From assembly GCA_963575645.1 (NCBI GenBank), contig OY754464.1:83488948-83552947 (forward strand): 64,000 nt of DNA, written 5' to 3'. The DNA comes from Xanthostigma xanthostigma (lineage: Eukaryota > Arthropoda > Insecta > Raphidioptera > Raphidiidae). Of the stretch, positions 33,788-44,320 are shown in pieces. Below the pieces are notes generated by a model, which was not told where the DNA came from, searched no databases, and saw only the letters and a list, made by a program, of their open reading frames with translations. The position numbers and the translations under genes are program-made. Numbering within the stretch: the stretch's first letter is position 1; the number at the start of each line of letters is the position of its first letter.

Positions 33788-34246
33788 TTTTTTGAAGTGA
33801 AAACATCTTTTTGCGACGTTGTACACTTTTTTTTGTAATGGGTAAAAACTGTTAAACTCGCGTCAGGCGTCAGGGTCACGTGACCCTGACGAGTTGTTGA
33901 GACGGTCTACCGTACTTGCTTCGGCAGTACATATACCTACTAAAATTCGCTAGATGTCAGTAGCAATATAAGTTACATGCAGTGCAAAAAATTCCTTAAG
34001 AGATGTCGCCATGTACTCAGGTTTCGTAAAACTATAAATTTAAAAAATTACATCCAGTGACTGGCTGCATGTAATTTTAAAAATGTGTAGTTTTACGAAA
34101 CCTGGATGCATAGCGACATCTCTTAATGTTTTGTCAAAGCTTATAGCTTATAATTTTTTGCACTGCATGTAACTTATATTGCTACTAGCGAAATTTAGGT
34201 TTTCACTTCTACCGGCACTTCCGGAGTGCAACCCGTCTTTTTTTTT
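33788..34246 (+). mobile_element. HINE family G, copy 3
   Basis: 5' GAAGTGAAAAC and 3' GTTTTCACTTC are exact inverses, followed by GGCACTTCCGGAGTGC and a T-run. The central part is replaced by a ~255-bp palindrome (33942-34197). Confidence 0.8.
33942..34197. repeat. Palindrome inside HINE G3
   Basis: Arms run from 'ttcgctag' with gcaatataagttacatgcag at the left to ctgcatgtaacttatattgc and 'ctagcgaa' at the right. Inner arms also pair (tttcgtaaaacta / tagttttacgaaa). The centre is near 34060. Arms are imperfect. Confidence 0.8.
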
Positions 34247-34292
34247 CTGTCCAACTGTAACTCGACTTTGTCATCTGTGTCCATGCGAAAGC

Positions 34293-34523
34293 ATTCGGAA
34301 CCCAAAGGAATGGTGCGTGACCTCTGGTGAGAAATGCGCCGAACTGTTTTTGACAGGTAAACATTGATTTAGAAAAGCATGATGGAAGCTAACCTAGCCT
34401 CCATCATGCTTTTCTAAATCAATGTTTACCTTATGCCTCCATAGTTAACCTGTCAAAAACCCCCCTTAGGACAGTTCGGCGCTTTTCTCACCAGAGGTCT
34501 GACCATTCCTTTGTGTTCCGAAT
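34293..34523. repeat. Long hairpin with 31-bp perfect stem
   Basis: 34356-34386 and 34400-34430 pair perfectly over 31 bp around a 13-nt loop (core gaaaagcatgatgga / tccatcatgcttttc). Outer arms extend imperfectly to 34293 and 34523, with a ~20-bp extra piece in the right arm. No ORF. This could be a palindromic MITE or a hairpin-RNA source. Confidence 0.8.
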
Positions 34524-34621
34524 AGCTACAAAGATCTTGTTTTTTTTTTGAGTTATGATAATTTTCTATGTGTGCAAATTGTTACTTCATGTGTAGACGA
34601 ATTAAATATAAATAAATAATA

Positions 34622-35218
34622 CTAGTGTGACCTGTGCGAATTATTCGCACTAAATAAGTATAATAATTATCACTTTACATAATTATTTTTTAAATATGAT
34701 TGCAGGTATTCAATTCGTTTCTAATTTTGCACACTGCTTATAACGTTCTTCTTTTTGTTGTATTACAATATGAAGCTCAGATAACAGATCGAAGAAATAT
34801 TTTACTAAAATTGTCATATAGAGGCGCAAGTAGCAAAAGCGTTGAGCTAAGCCGTCAGATGGCATCATGCAGCATTGCTGTGACGTTGTTCAGCGTTGCT
34901 CGCTGTTTCAAAATTACAGCCGTCAGATGGCAGTATGCAGTATTGTGTCTGTTGTATTACAGTATGAAGGTCAGATGACAGATCGAAGTGTTGACGTTGT
35001 TTCAAAATTAAAGCCGTCAGATGGCAGACGTTGTTCAGCGTTGCTGTATTTTAATTAATTTACAAAAACTAAAGCAATAATAAATTTTTTAGTTGTCGAT
35101 GTCAGTATAGAGCAAGCAATTATCTGTAAAATGATATATAATTTATGTGGAGAAATTGTGAGGTTTTTTCTAAAAAGGGAGGCAAACATTCTTAACCTTA
35201 GCGTATTAATATATATGA
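34622..35218 (-). mobile_element. Helitron family A, copy 6 (complete)
   Basis: CTAG at the left edge, and TCATATATATTAATACGC on the minus strand at the right edge, preceded by host A. Both ends are canonical. Confidence 0.88.
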
Positions 35219-35569
35219 TGCACAATTCGAATCGTTTGAGAAGCGACTCGTTCCATTTGACGGAATGAACGAGTGAGAATCGAGATCGTTGGCGGTAGCG
35301 GTGCTACGGTAGCAGTGCTACCGGGTTTATAGCGCGCAGCGAAGGAGAGACGCACGGATCTGTAAATAAAATCTCGCTCGTTTAATTTTCCGGGCTATTG
35401 AGGCTGTTAGTGCCCGAGTTGGAGAGCGGTTGACAGCTCTGAAGAATGGCGACTGTACCTCATGGAGGTGACAAATAACTACAACAGCTAACCTCACTGG
35501 AGTTGAAGTGAGGTTAGCGGCTCTGAAAAATGGCGGACTTTTAACTGACATAGTGTGAAAGGCGCCACG
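35219..35569. other. No gene; small hairpin
   Basis: A perfect 12-bp stem GCTAACCTCACT / AGTGAGGTTAGC lies at 35490-35522. Nearby is a 'ctgaagaatggcg' / 'ctgaaaaatggcg' direct repeat. No credible ORF. Confidence 0.5.
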
Positions 35570-35862
35570 GATCTACAAGGTTCGGAAACAGCGTCGCAAA
35601 GGCACATTTTAGAGCCGTTGAGACTCCCACCACCTTCCAACTACCTGCACGGAACGTGCGCTCGTCGATGATTGGCCGTGATCGCTCGTTGTCCTTGTCG
35701 TTTTCTTGCTTTAAAGTACAGTCGAGTACGCTATTGTCGAGTTGTTATTGTTATTTTAGTTACGTTGAGTTGCGAGTTTGTAGTTTTTCAACAGACTGTA
35801 CAAGCGCAAGCCCGCATTCGCATCTAACTTCCGAGCCTTTTAGATTCGTGGCGCGTCGGTCT
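35570..35862. mobile_element. TIR MITE family Q, copy 2
   Basis: Inverted relative to Q1 and Q3. The right end CTAACTTCCGAGCC..GATTCGTGGCGCG is clear; the left end is damaged (ggatctacaaggttcgg). Confidence 0.65.
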
Positions 35863-36030
35863 GTACCGGCCAATCTAGAGAACTACTAAACGAATTTGAA
35901 TTCAGACTGTAACTTATTTCTTGGAAGTGCCAGGTCCAGCTTAACCTGTATGTAAAACGGATTGATTCCAAGTTGGATTATAATCAAGGATACGTCAAAA
36001 GCGGTGTGAAATATACAAATTTATAATATA

Positions 36031-36602
36031 AAAAATTGGTTGTCTGTAAAGTCGGTTTACGGACGATAGTTTTACGTGATAACGTATTCCGTAATACATA
36101 ACCTAAATTTATATAATAATTATAATAATTCGAATCTATGATATTGCATCTTTCGCTTCAAATTTAGGTTAATTTTATTTATTTAAATTACTCACCATAT
36201 AATATAATTGTTTTTTTTTAACTTTCTTTCTTTCGTATTTATTTTAAGTCTCAAAGATTAGCTGTCATAATATTTATAAAACAATTGTTTCACTGTTTAT
36301 AATATAAAATTCCAAAACCTACTTACAATATTTAAGTATTTTCATACGTCAAAAAATTGATTTTTATAATGATAAAATTTGTAAGAAAACGATTTTTTCG
36401 AGAGATGAGACCTAGCTAAAACGATTTTTTGCCCCCCAAAATCCCTTTTCAGTAAATTTCATCCAAATCGTTAGGGCCGTTTTCGAGAAAAGCACGCACA
36501 GGGTCAGGCGGAACGTTACACTTTTTCGTGCATGCAGCCGGTGTTTTATCAATTTATAAGATTGGTGATTCATCAATTTATAAGACGTTATCACGTCAAA
36601 AA
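36031..36602 (-). mobile_element. HINE family D, copy 7 (long variant)
   Basis: Complete copy, both subterminal repeats and the 3' hairpin present; interior as in D2. Confidence 0.82.
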
Positions 36603-37010
36603 TAGAACGCTATTATATTATTATGAAAAACCCATTGTTGACGTTACAATACAATAATAGAAATATGTATTATTGAAATAATCAATTGATTGTTTAGATG
36701 AGTGTGGAAGATTTACATGTTTATGGAAGATTCGAGTTCCGACAGTCACACTGTGTGAGTAAATAAATAAAGATCTTACGTTCTGATTGCGTAATAAAAC
36801 TATTATTTATGATAATAGTAATTATATATCGTGATCAGCTAAATATAAATTTTAGCAAACGGGCAAAGCGACTGGATGACGTATTAATTAATTGTAGCTC
36901 AAGTGCACCCGGACGAAGCCGGACGAGGCATTTAGTGTTTGTCAAGCGTATTCGCATTCGGAGAACAATTAAATTTAAAGATATTTTTATTGGAACCGAT
37001 AAATGCATAG
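36603..37010. other. No feature recognised
   Basis: AT-rich; a 68-aa ORF (36809-37015) has no recognisable domain. Confidence 0.45.
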
Positions 37011-37294
37011 AGTAACAATTATTATTATTTTATTCAACACATTTATTAACGTAAGTTTGTAACATGGATATTATTTAATTCAACATATTTATTAACGTAA
37101 GTTTGTAACATATTATTTAAAACGTAAGTTTCTAACATAAATATTATTTAATTCAACACATTTATTAATTTAAGTTTTTTAACATGAACACTACTTTCTA
37201 GTTCATCGCTCCGCTGCCATCTTGCCTCTGTATCTTCAACTAGACCACCAGGGTACACCAGTGGCGGTGTGGCTTTTTAAGAGGTGGTGTTACA
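37011..37294 (-). repeat. LTR-like family P, copy 2
   Basis: Inverted relative to P1. It ends GGTGTTACA at 37294 and begins GTAACAATT near 37012; ATAG flanks both sides (37007-37010 and 37295-37298). It carries ~50-bp tandem units (ttaacgtaagtttgtaacat). Confidence 0.6.
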
Positions 37295-37607
37295 ATAGTT
37301 AATTGACTCCCGTAATGTAATATATGGACGACCTCTAGCTAGAAATTTTCTTTGAACAGACGACAGTTGCAATATTGGTGCTTGAGCTCCATTGATTACT
37401 TTCTTCATGGTAGACACAGATAGGGAAGAGGTAGCTTGTATGTATTTTATTATCCACTGACAGAAATTGTTACTGTTTTATATATATTATGTACTTGTAG
37501 AGGTGGGCAAGGTAAGGTGGAATGGCAACGATATCTCTATAATAGTCGAGGCGTTTTAACGTTCCTGTCACGTAAATGTGCATAAAACTGCAAGCATAAT
37601 ATAAAAA

Positions 37608-38200
37608 ATAGTGTGACCTGTGCGAATTATTCGCACTAAATAAGTATAATAATTATCACTTTACAAAATTATTTTTTAAATATGATTGCAGGTATTCAAT
37701 TCGTTTCTAATTTTGCACACTGCTTATAACGTTCTTCTTTTTGTTGTATTACAATATGAAGCTCAGATGACAGATCGAAGAAATATTTTACTAAAATTGT
37801 CATATAGAGGCGCAAGTAGCAAAAGCGTTGAGCTAAGCCATCAGATGGCATCATGCAACATTGCTGTGACGTTGTTCAGCGTTGCTCGCTGTTTCAAAAT
37901 TAAAGCCGTCAGATGGCAGTATGCAGTATTGTGTCTGTTGTATTACAATATGAAGGTCAGATGACAGATCGAAGTGTTAACGTTGTTTTAAAATTAAAAC
38001 CGTCAGATGGCAGACGTTCAGCGTTGCTGTATTTTAATTAATTTACAAAAACAAAAGCAATAATAAATTTTTTAGTTGTCGATGTCAGTAGAGCAAGCAA
38101 TTATGATATATAATTAATGATATATAATTTATGTGGAGAAATTGTGAGGTTTTTTCTAAAAAGGGAGGCAAACATCTTTAACCTTAGCGTATTAATAATT
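37608..38200 (-). mobile_element. Helitron family A, copy 7 (decayed ends)
   Basis: Hairpin intact, but the terminal CTAG has decayed to CTAT and the 5' end to 'attattaatacgc'. A small internal deletion removes 'gttgttcag' near 38010. Confidence 0.82.
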
Positions 38201-38456
38201 ACTAATGTTTAACTAGTTATTTAGATTGTTATTTTGCTTAGCAGAATATAAAAATAACAAACAAAAGTCATTATTAGGTACTTCTTTTTTTTATAGGGAC
38301 GCTGAATACACTTAGTATGATAAAAAATTTAAGTTTAAAAGAATAAAAAAATATATGTTTGTTGATTCGCTTAATATTTTTAGTGGCATAAGTTGTGTTT
38401 TGTTTCTGTTGCCGCCGGGACCAAGTTTTAAACGGAGAAAAGAAATAATCCATTAA

Positions 38457-38860
38457 TATTTTTTTAATATTTACTCCAAAGCGTCTTCCAAAATCACTTA
38501 TCTTTTCTTCCGCCTCTATTGCGCGTATTAATAAAACTTTTTCGTATTTTCTTTTACTCGCTATGTTCACAGTTTGCAAGTTTGTGGGCAACTAAGAATA
38601 TGATAGCTGCTGAGCTAAACATATCAACAAAGGAACGCACTGCTCAGAATCTTTGATACGCATGATGCCGACAACAAAGCAACAAAATAACAATTTGCTT
38701 AATGATGACGTATTGTTGTCGTTATTTAGAGTGGGTGTGTCGTTATTTAGAATGTACCATTGTATAAGCAACAAGGTAAACCAACTAGAGTTAAGTAATT
38801 TCGACGTTTTAAGGAGTTTGTCGTTATATCGAGTGACGTTAAATGCGTGAGTGATTTTGT
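38457..38860 (-). pseudogene. pogo/Tigger-type transposase relic (N-terminus)
   Basis: The minus-strand frame from 38591 holds SKRKYEK..LIRAIEAEEK and ISDFGRRFGVNIKK. This has the layout of the CENP-B/pogo N-terminal helix-turn-helix (SKRK..L..K..I..AIE.GEK.S.I.R.FGV). Upstream on the same strand is a terminal-type sequence (cgatataacgacaaactcct), also found at 292-412. The frame leaves the family after about residue 45, the DDE domain is absent, and a few residues inside the helix region seem deleted. Homology is judged from memory. Confidence 0.5.
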
Positions 38861-38889
38861 TTAGATTTTGATCTTTTCTCGCCACAACG

Positions 38890-39515
38890 AATGACGTAAC
38901 TCTATGATAACATTGGATCTACTATGACGTAGGTACTTCTTTTTCGTACGAAACATTACAATAATACACATACGCAGTTTTAAGAGAGAAAAAGAGAAAC
39001 ATACATTATCTCTCTCTCAGTCTTTCTCATTTTTATGTCATAAAACAGATTATGTAATATCGTGTTTCATTATGTGCACTTAATGTTCCGCTTTTACGCT
39101 GTATGAAAAATTTGGAAAAGTCGTACCTATGTTTATTTTCCCTCTATATATAAATAAGTTAAAATTAAATTTACCTTTTTAAAATTCTTTATATACAGCG
39201 CAGGTACCTAATGTGTATTCCCCAAAGCACTCAGCATGCTTGTTTTTCATACGTATATTTGCAGAAAAATGTTATTCAACTGAAATTATTAACTTAAAGA
39301 GTCAATTTTTTCTTGTTTCTTTAAAATCAACATCAAAGCAGACATAAATAAGTTGTTTAAAAGTCGCTAATGAATAATCAACTTTATCTCCGAAGCACAA
39401 ACAGATTTGTGAGTTGTTTTAGAATTCATTTAAATACATTTGCTAGTTTACTGTAAACGAAAATATAGGCAAGTGACTCGTAAATACTTTCAGTTTCTCA
39501 TCAAATTTCAATCTA
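38890..39515. other. No feature recognised
   Basis: AT-rich, with a short GA/CT-rich stretch near 38980-39025. Confidence 0.45.
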
Positions 39516-39518
39516 AAT

Positions 39519-39566
39519 CTTCTTGGTTTCCGGGCTTGTATGTCAGTGGTCCATTGGTTTCGTCTA
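39519..39566. mobile_element. Family B fragment, copy 4
   Basis: Only one arm remains: cttcttggtttccgggcttg, then ggtccattgg and cgtctacaac. It ends where the next TIR element begins. Confidence 0.55.
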
Positions 39567-40103
39567 CAACGGGTATTGACTGTTATAAAATGAGCAAAAC
39601 TAGTTTTTGCGCATTTTCAGTTGGAACAAAACTAGTTCTGTCTATTTCTGAACGGACAGTTCTGCTTGTTTCATTCAATCAACGTCCGAACCCGAATAAA
39701 AGTAGGGTTATGTTCTTCTTTACCTATTGAATGTTATAATATATATAATGGTGGGATATTCAGTGTAATAATTAAGTAAAAATGCAAGATGAATTGGAGT
39801 CTCAACTAGTTCGGCTATTGGAGGCTTCTGAAACACAATTTTATGACGAAACATAATTACCTTACTACACTAAGTGAGGTTAAGAAAGCAAATTTATTAA
39901 AAGCTGAATTAAAACCTCTGCCTGCTAAACAATATAGACGAATAAATCACTTTGATATAATAAGTATCGTTGATGTGGAAAAGTTAATTAAAAAACGCAA
40001 AGAAGATTCCGATGCCATACTAGTATTGTCCGTTCAGAAATGGACAGAACTAGTTTTGACCAACTAGTTTTGCTCATTTTATAACACTCAATACCCGTTT
40101 AAG
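39566..40103 (+). mobile_element. TIR element with KRBA2/Ginger-like transposase relic
   Basis: Left end ACGGGTATTGACTGTTATAA and the right end are inverted, sharing aaaatgagcaaaactagttt and more distally 'ttctgaacgga', over ~80-95 bp. The interior carries the broken reading frame at 39782-40067. It is deleted for most of a transposase and so non-autonomous. Confidence 0.6.
39782..40067 (+). pseudogene. KRBA2/Ginger-like transposase N-terminal fragment
   Basis: A first frame from 39782 reads MQDELESQLVRLLEASETQF then stops. A second frame (+1, ORF 39843-40067, 74 aa) contains KQYRRINHFDIIS and VDVEKLIKKRKEDSDAI. This resembles the N-terminal part of arthropod proteins annotated as KRAB-A domain-containing 2-like: 'YRxLxxYxIxxVGGVEKLIKKRxxDSD'. 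These belong with Ginger-type integrase-like transposases. The zinc-binding and catalytic core that should follow is missing, and the frame runs into the right terminal repeat. I read it as a frameshifted, internally deleted relic. A database search would be decisive. Confidence 0.5.
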
Positions 40104-41006
40104 GACGTAGTCTGGTGTTCGGGTTTTGAAAAAACGAATTTATTTTTTTTACATTTTTAGTAAGTATAATATATTGAGAAAATACTGTAAAAATTTTAGA
40201 CCGAAATATTAAATATTTACAAAGCTATAGCATATAGTCGAGAGCAGCAACGGTCTTAAGGTAAGACTCTTACCTGCTCTTACCTCTCAATTGTTATCAC
40301 GTTACCCTTATACTCTCGCAGAGTAGAGCAAACAAATTAACAGAAAATGATGCCTTTGAAGAAACGGAAGGTTTAATATACACCAGGCATAGCTGATTAG
40401 TGTAAATATTCATTTTTATTTTTTTGTAAGAAATCTGAAATTAAAACTTTAAACGCGTTTTTCTCTAATCTACGTTTTTCTAAGCGGCGCGGGTGATTGA
40501 AACCATTGTACACAACCGATTGCTTTCAGTTTTGCACAGGGTATTCTACACAACAATAGCTCCGTCCGGTACTAGAATTACTTAATTATAAAAATTATTT
40601 CTATTTTTTTAAACAGATTTTCAACGAAAAAATCACGATTTTCTCGTTGTTTTTTCTAAAACCCGCCATTTTGTTATTTATCAATAAAAGTGTTTATTTC
40701 TAGTACGGGATAGAGCCACAAGCCTACGAAACAATAACCAATTTAATTTTTATAATTCAGTTGACTCCAAGTGGCGTTATCACCCGCGCTACCCACCTAC
40801 CTCTACTTAAAGTTGTCTACTTTAGGTTAGAAACACAGTTATAAAATGGCGTAAAATTAAGCAAAAAAAATTTTTTTGTCTTAGTTTACGATGTCAGTAA
40901 AAACATGTAACAAAATTGAAAACATCGTACATTATTTTGATATTAAAAAAAAATTCTGAATAACGGTTGAAAACGAGCCTGAACATAGGACTACGTCCTT
41001 AAATGT
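40103..41006. mobile_element. Possible TIR element flanked by TTAA
   Basis: TTAA then GGACGTAGTCTGGTGTTCGG at the left; CCTGAACATAGGACTACGTCC then TTAA at the right, inverse over ~20 bp. A TTAA target suggests a piggyBac-like insertion, but the tips lack the usual CCY start. The ~900-bp interior has no supported ORF. Confidence 0.45.
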
Positions 41007-41483
41007 AAGATTTCGAGTTTGGGCAATATTCGTTGGTAAAAACTAGTTTTGCGCATTTATTTCGCTCATTGACCGTAACATATATATCAAGTGACATAAT
41101 TGGTTATTTTACGGCGAGGTGTGACATTATGTTGAAAACGAGCGCCAGTGTCTTATGGTTTTCATTTCTCGCGAGTTTTACTGTATCAAAGAGTGCATTG
41201 ATCTGAGGCAGTCGTGATATTATATTATAGGCTTGTTTGTGTTGGCTGTGCAAGTTTATGGACGTGAATGAAGGTACTGGGTAGGTATTAACCGTAAAAT
41301 GATGTTTTGACGACAACCTCTAAATACGGTTTCCGTGTTTTTATGTTTCGGTGCGTTATTAATCACAGCAGCATCGCTTAAATTCTATTACGACGCGCAG
41401 CGACCCTATCCAGTCCGTTCGGCGTTAAGCAGGGATGCGAGTCGACTCGGTTCAAGTCGGCACGGTACGTAACAATCGGTAAT

Positions 41484-41735
41484 TTTTGAAGTGAAAACTT
41501 CTTTAGCGGCGTTGTACACTTTTTTTGTAGTGGGTAAAAATGTTAAACTCGCGTCAGGACACGTGACCCTGATCGAAAACTTTTATTTATATACAACGTT
41601 AGACATCTAGCGTTGAAATATCGTACATAAAAATGCAATCTATGATACAAACCATTTTGATCAAAAATTCGTAAGACGTTAATATTCAAGTTTTCACTTC
41701 TGCCGGCACTCCCGGAGTGCAAAGGGGCTTTTTTT
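41484..41735 (+). mobile_element. HINE family G, copy 4 (complete, shortest)
   Basis: GAAGTGAAAACTTC at 41488; AAGTTTTCACTTC at 41688; stem-loop GCACTCCCGGAGTGC at 41706-41720; T-run at 41729-41735. This is the clearest example of the family layout. Confidence 0.85.
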
Positions 41736-42092
41736 AGAAAAATCTTTACACGGAGATTTGTATTCTGTATTCGATCGATTCGGTGCGTGATCGCAGACAG
41801 TGTTGCCAGATTCTCCCGTTTTTTCCTTAATCTACTGTTTTTTATTTTTGAAACAAAAAAAAAATGTGCTTATTAAATTTTCTTTTCGATTTTATAATGA
41901 AAAAACAATATTAAAAGGTTATTGTTTTTTCCTGTTCATAGAACAGAGGCAGCTAAAAGATACAAGTAATCGTATTCAATACTGTGGAATACAGTCTGAG
42001 AGACGCTCTTGCATGCAGTGCTTTAAAGAGTAAAGAAAGAGCGTTGTATGATAATTCATTTATTAGGGGAGATTGTGTTTAAAGAGTCGTAT

Positions 42093-42289
42093 AAAATTGG
42101 TTGTCTGTAAAGTCGGTTTACGGACGATAGTTTTACGTGATAACGTATTCCGCTCGAATATCATATTTAATAATACACAACCTAAATTTTAGTAGTTGTC
42201 AAACTTGGGCCGATCGTGCGCGGAACGTGACACTTTTTCGTGCATGCAGCCGGTGTTTCATCAATTTATAAGACGTTATCACGTCAAAA
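42093..42289 (-). mobile_element. HINE family D, copy 8 (minimal, ~197 bp)
   Basis: Both termini, both subterminal repeats and the 3' hairpin are kept. The interior is cut from 'ggccgatcgtgc' straight to gcggaacgtgacac. Confidence 0.8.
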
Positions 42290-42352
42290 TCATTCGAATG
42301 GTTTTGGATGACTTCTCCAGATATTTTAATAAACGAATAGTTCACTCGAAAA

Positions 42353-42700
42353 TAAAGCTGTAAAAGTAACGAGAAATTGAGTACCCGTATGTATACGTTA
42401 CTTAAAAAACCAGTACCCGTTACTTTCGTATCGTTACGTTACTCGTTACTTTTCATACGACATACAATCGTGTACTAACAGCATCAAGCATGTATAAGCA
42501 TCGCAACGAGGCGCGTCGCATACGTGATACGGTATGACTTCGTTCGTATAACGTATAACCGCATCAAACGAGTCGAACTGACATGGATGCGAAAGATGCG
42601 AGTAACGAAATGAATTTGTAAGTAACGATTCGTTACTTCTTCGAGTCAGACGATGTACCCGTTACTCAATAACGAATACATACGGTTTGTTACAGCTCTA
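42353..42700. mobile_element. hAT-type MITE with exact 8-bp target duplication
   Basis: Ends TAAAGCTGTAA and TTACAGCTCTA (inverse with one mismatch), flanked on both sides by ctcgaaaa (42345-42352 and 42701-42708). The interior repeats 'gttactcgttac' and 'agtaacg' motifs. No ORF. Confidence 0.82.
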
Positions 42701-42783
42701 CTCGAAAATACTGTATTTAAACGGAGTAAAGGTTGCTCAAAAATGTAACAAGATTTTGTGATGGCAAAGAAGTCTTACTTCAA

Positions 42784-43175
42784 CAATTACCGGTCCGTCC
42801 CGGTTTCACCCGGGTGCGATAGATATAATTCTGCAAAATGTATTTCGTCTGAAACTAATAGCTTTGAGCAAATTCTACCAGATTTGCTCCTGAATTAATA
42901 ACTTCGAGCGAATTCTATCAGGCGTCGCTACTTGGCACTAAAACAGTTTTTTTTTTATTTGCTTCTGAACTAATAGCTTTGAGTCAACCCTATCACATTG
43001 TCGCTACATGTTACTAAATCCAGTTTTTTTTCACAAAATGTTTAATACAAATTATCCTATAGTGTAAGTGGGATCATGCAAGACACATTTACAAAATTTC
43101 ATTAAAATTGGTTCAGTGATTTCGAAGATTAGCGCGGCCCAAATTGTTACACGAGATTTTTATATACAGGGTGTC
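42784..43175 (+). mobile_element. Retroposon-like repeat with N units
   Basis: Begins 'ggtccgtcccggtttcaccc', includes three divergent N units (42855-43025; tagctttgagcaaattctac), then aaaattggttcagtgatttc and ends tttttatatacagg. Head and tail match the 1171/24817 class. Confidence 0.5.
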
Positions 43176-43194
43176 CCACGACATGACGGCCACA

Positions 43195-43660
43195 GTCTGA
43201 GACTGTGTTGCTGGGGTGATTTCAAGTCAAAAATGTATAATGAATATACCCGGAACGCTATCCTAACTGAGCTAGAAGCATTTGAAATTTTAAGTAAGTA
43301 AGCCCACTAATGCAGGTATTACGTTAGGCTGTTGGTTTTGTTATTATTAAAAAGACCAGGTGGCTGTGAATCACCATTAGTATTTATTCGTGCTTATCCT
43401 GAGACACTTCGCAGAGCTACCACTTCAATTCTAAGAAGAGCTAGACTATGTATACAGCAACTGGGTGGACATTTTGAGCAACTAATTCAATAAAGCGATT
43501 TCTTTTAAAATGGTTTTTAAATTAGTAGGGAATTCCTACTACTACTTATCTAAAATTTCAAATGCTTCTAGCTCAGTTAGGGATAGCGTTCCGGGTATAT
43601 GTTCATTAGACATTTTTGACTTGAAATCACCCCAGCAACACAGTCCCAGGTTATGGCAGT
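43195..43660. mobile_element. TIR element family O with transposase remnant
   Basis: Arms 43202-43292 and 43551-43644 are inverted (tgctggggtgatttcaagtc; gagctagaagcatttgaaat). A transposase C-terminal frame ends between them at 43493. Confidence 0.7.
43389..43493 (+). pseudogene. Tc1/mariner-like transposase C-terminal relic
   Basis: An open 34-codon frame ending in TAA reads RAYPETLRRATTSILRRARL then CIQQLGGHFEQLIQ. Many insect Tc/mariner-type transposases end with '...RR..LCI...GGHFEHLL', and the pattern fits closely. The catalytic DDE/D part is gone. It lies inside a TIR element, which supports the reading. Only ~34 residues are recognisable. Confidence 0.5.
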
Positions 43661-43699
43661 ATCTGGGGGCACGGTAGTGCCCCCGCCAATTCGAGCGCG

Positions 43700-44320
43700 A
43701 AGCAAACACTGCCGTACCATCTTTTACTGGAACCATTTCGCCGGATTTTCAGGCCCCTATTTGAGAACCTCTGGATAAGACCAGAACGCAGAAATTTTCG
43801 TCATCCAGTAAGCTATAATCACATACTTAAAATCCAAAATTTCAAGTCTGTAGGTCATTTAGTTCCGAAGTTAAGCGAAAGCAAAGTTTCGCATTTACGA
43901 CACTCACTCACTCACTCATGATCATCAAAATAGAACTAGTACTTCCCATAAACTCAGAGAGCTGAAATTTGGTACAGAGTTAGGGTTTAATGGCCACATA
44001 AAGGGAAAACTATAAAAACTAGGATAATCGAAGATTATGAAAATGTCCGCAGTTGAGAGAGAGAGAGAGAGTGCGGCAGAAATTCCAGAAAACCAGATAT
44101 TTGTTTACTCAAATCAGCATTGTTTTGTATCATTAGTTACCATAGAGATAAGGAACTATTATCTGTCTGAATTGCACACTTTTAAGGTTTACACACATAT
44201 AAAGAAAAGAAAGATTTGTAATAATAAAAAAACTACTCCTAAAAAGAAAAAAAACTGTGTCAAATAAGAAAATCTAATAAAATAAATCAATATGCCCACG
44301 TTTCTACAAAAAGAAGTGAA
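43700..44320. other. Repeat fragment, no gene
   Basis: 43740-44030 carries aattttcgtcatccagtaag and a (ACTC)n stretch near 43905-43919, as in other insect dispersed repeats. A 76-aa ORF (44037-44267) starts in a (GA)n run and is rich in Lys; not supported. Confidence 0.4.

Noticed and set aside
37495..37560. hAT tip 'tagaggtgggcaagg'
   Set aside because: Looks like a hAT start, but no matching inverted end or 8-bp duplication was found.
39843..40067. Functional host gene of the KRBA2 type
   Set aside because: Frameshifted against the upstream peptide, lacks the integrase core and ends inside a terminal repeat.
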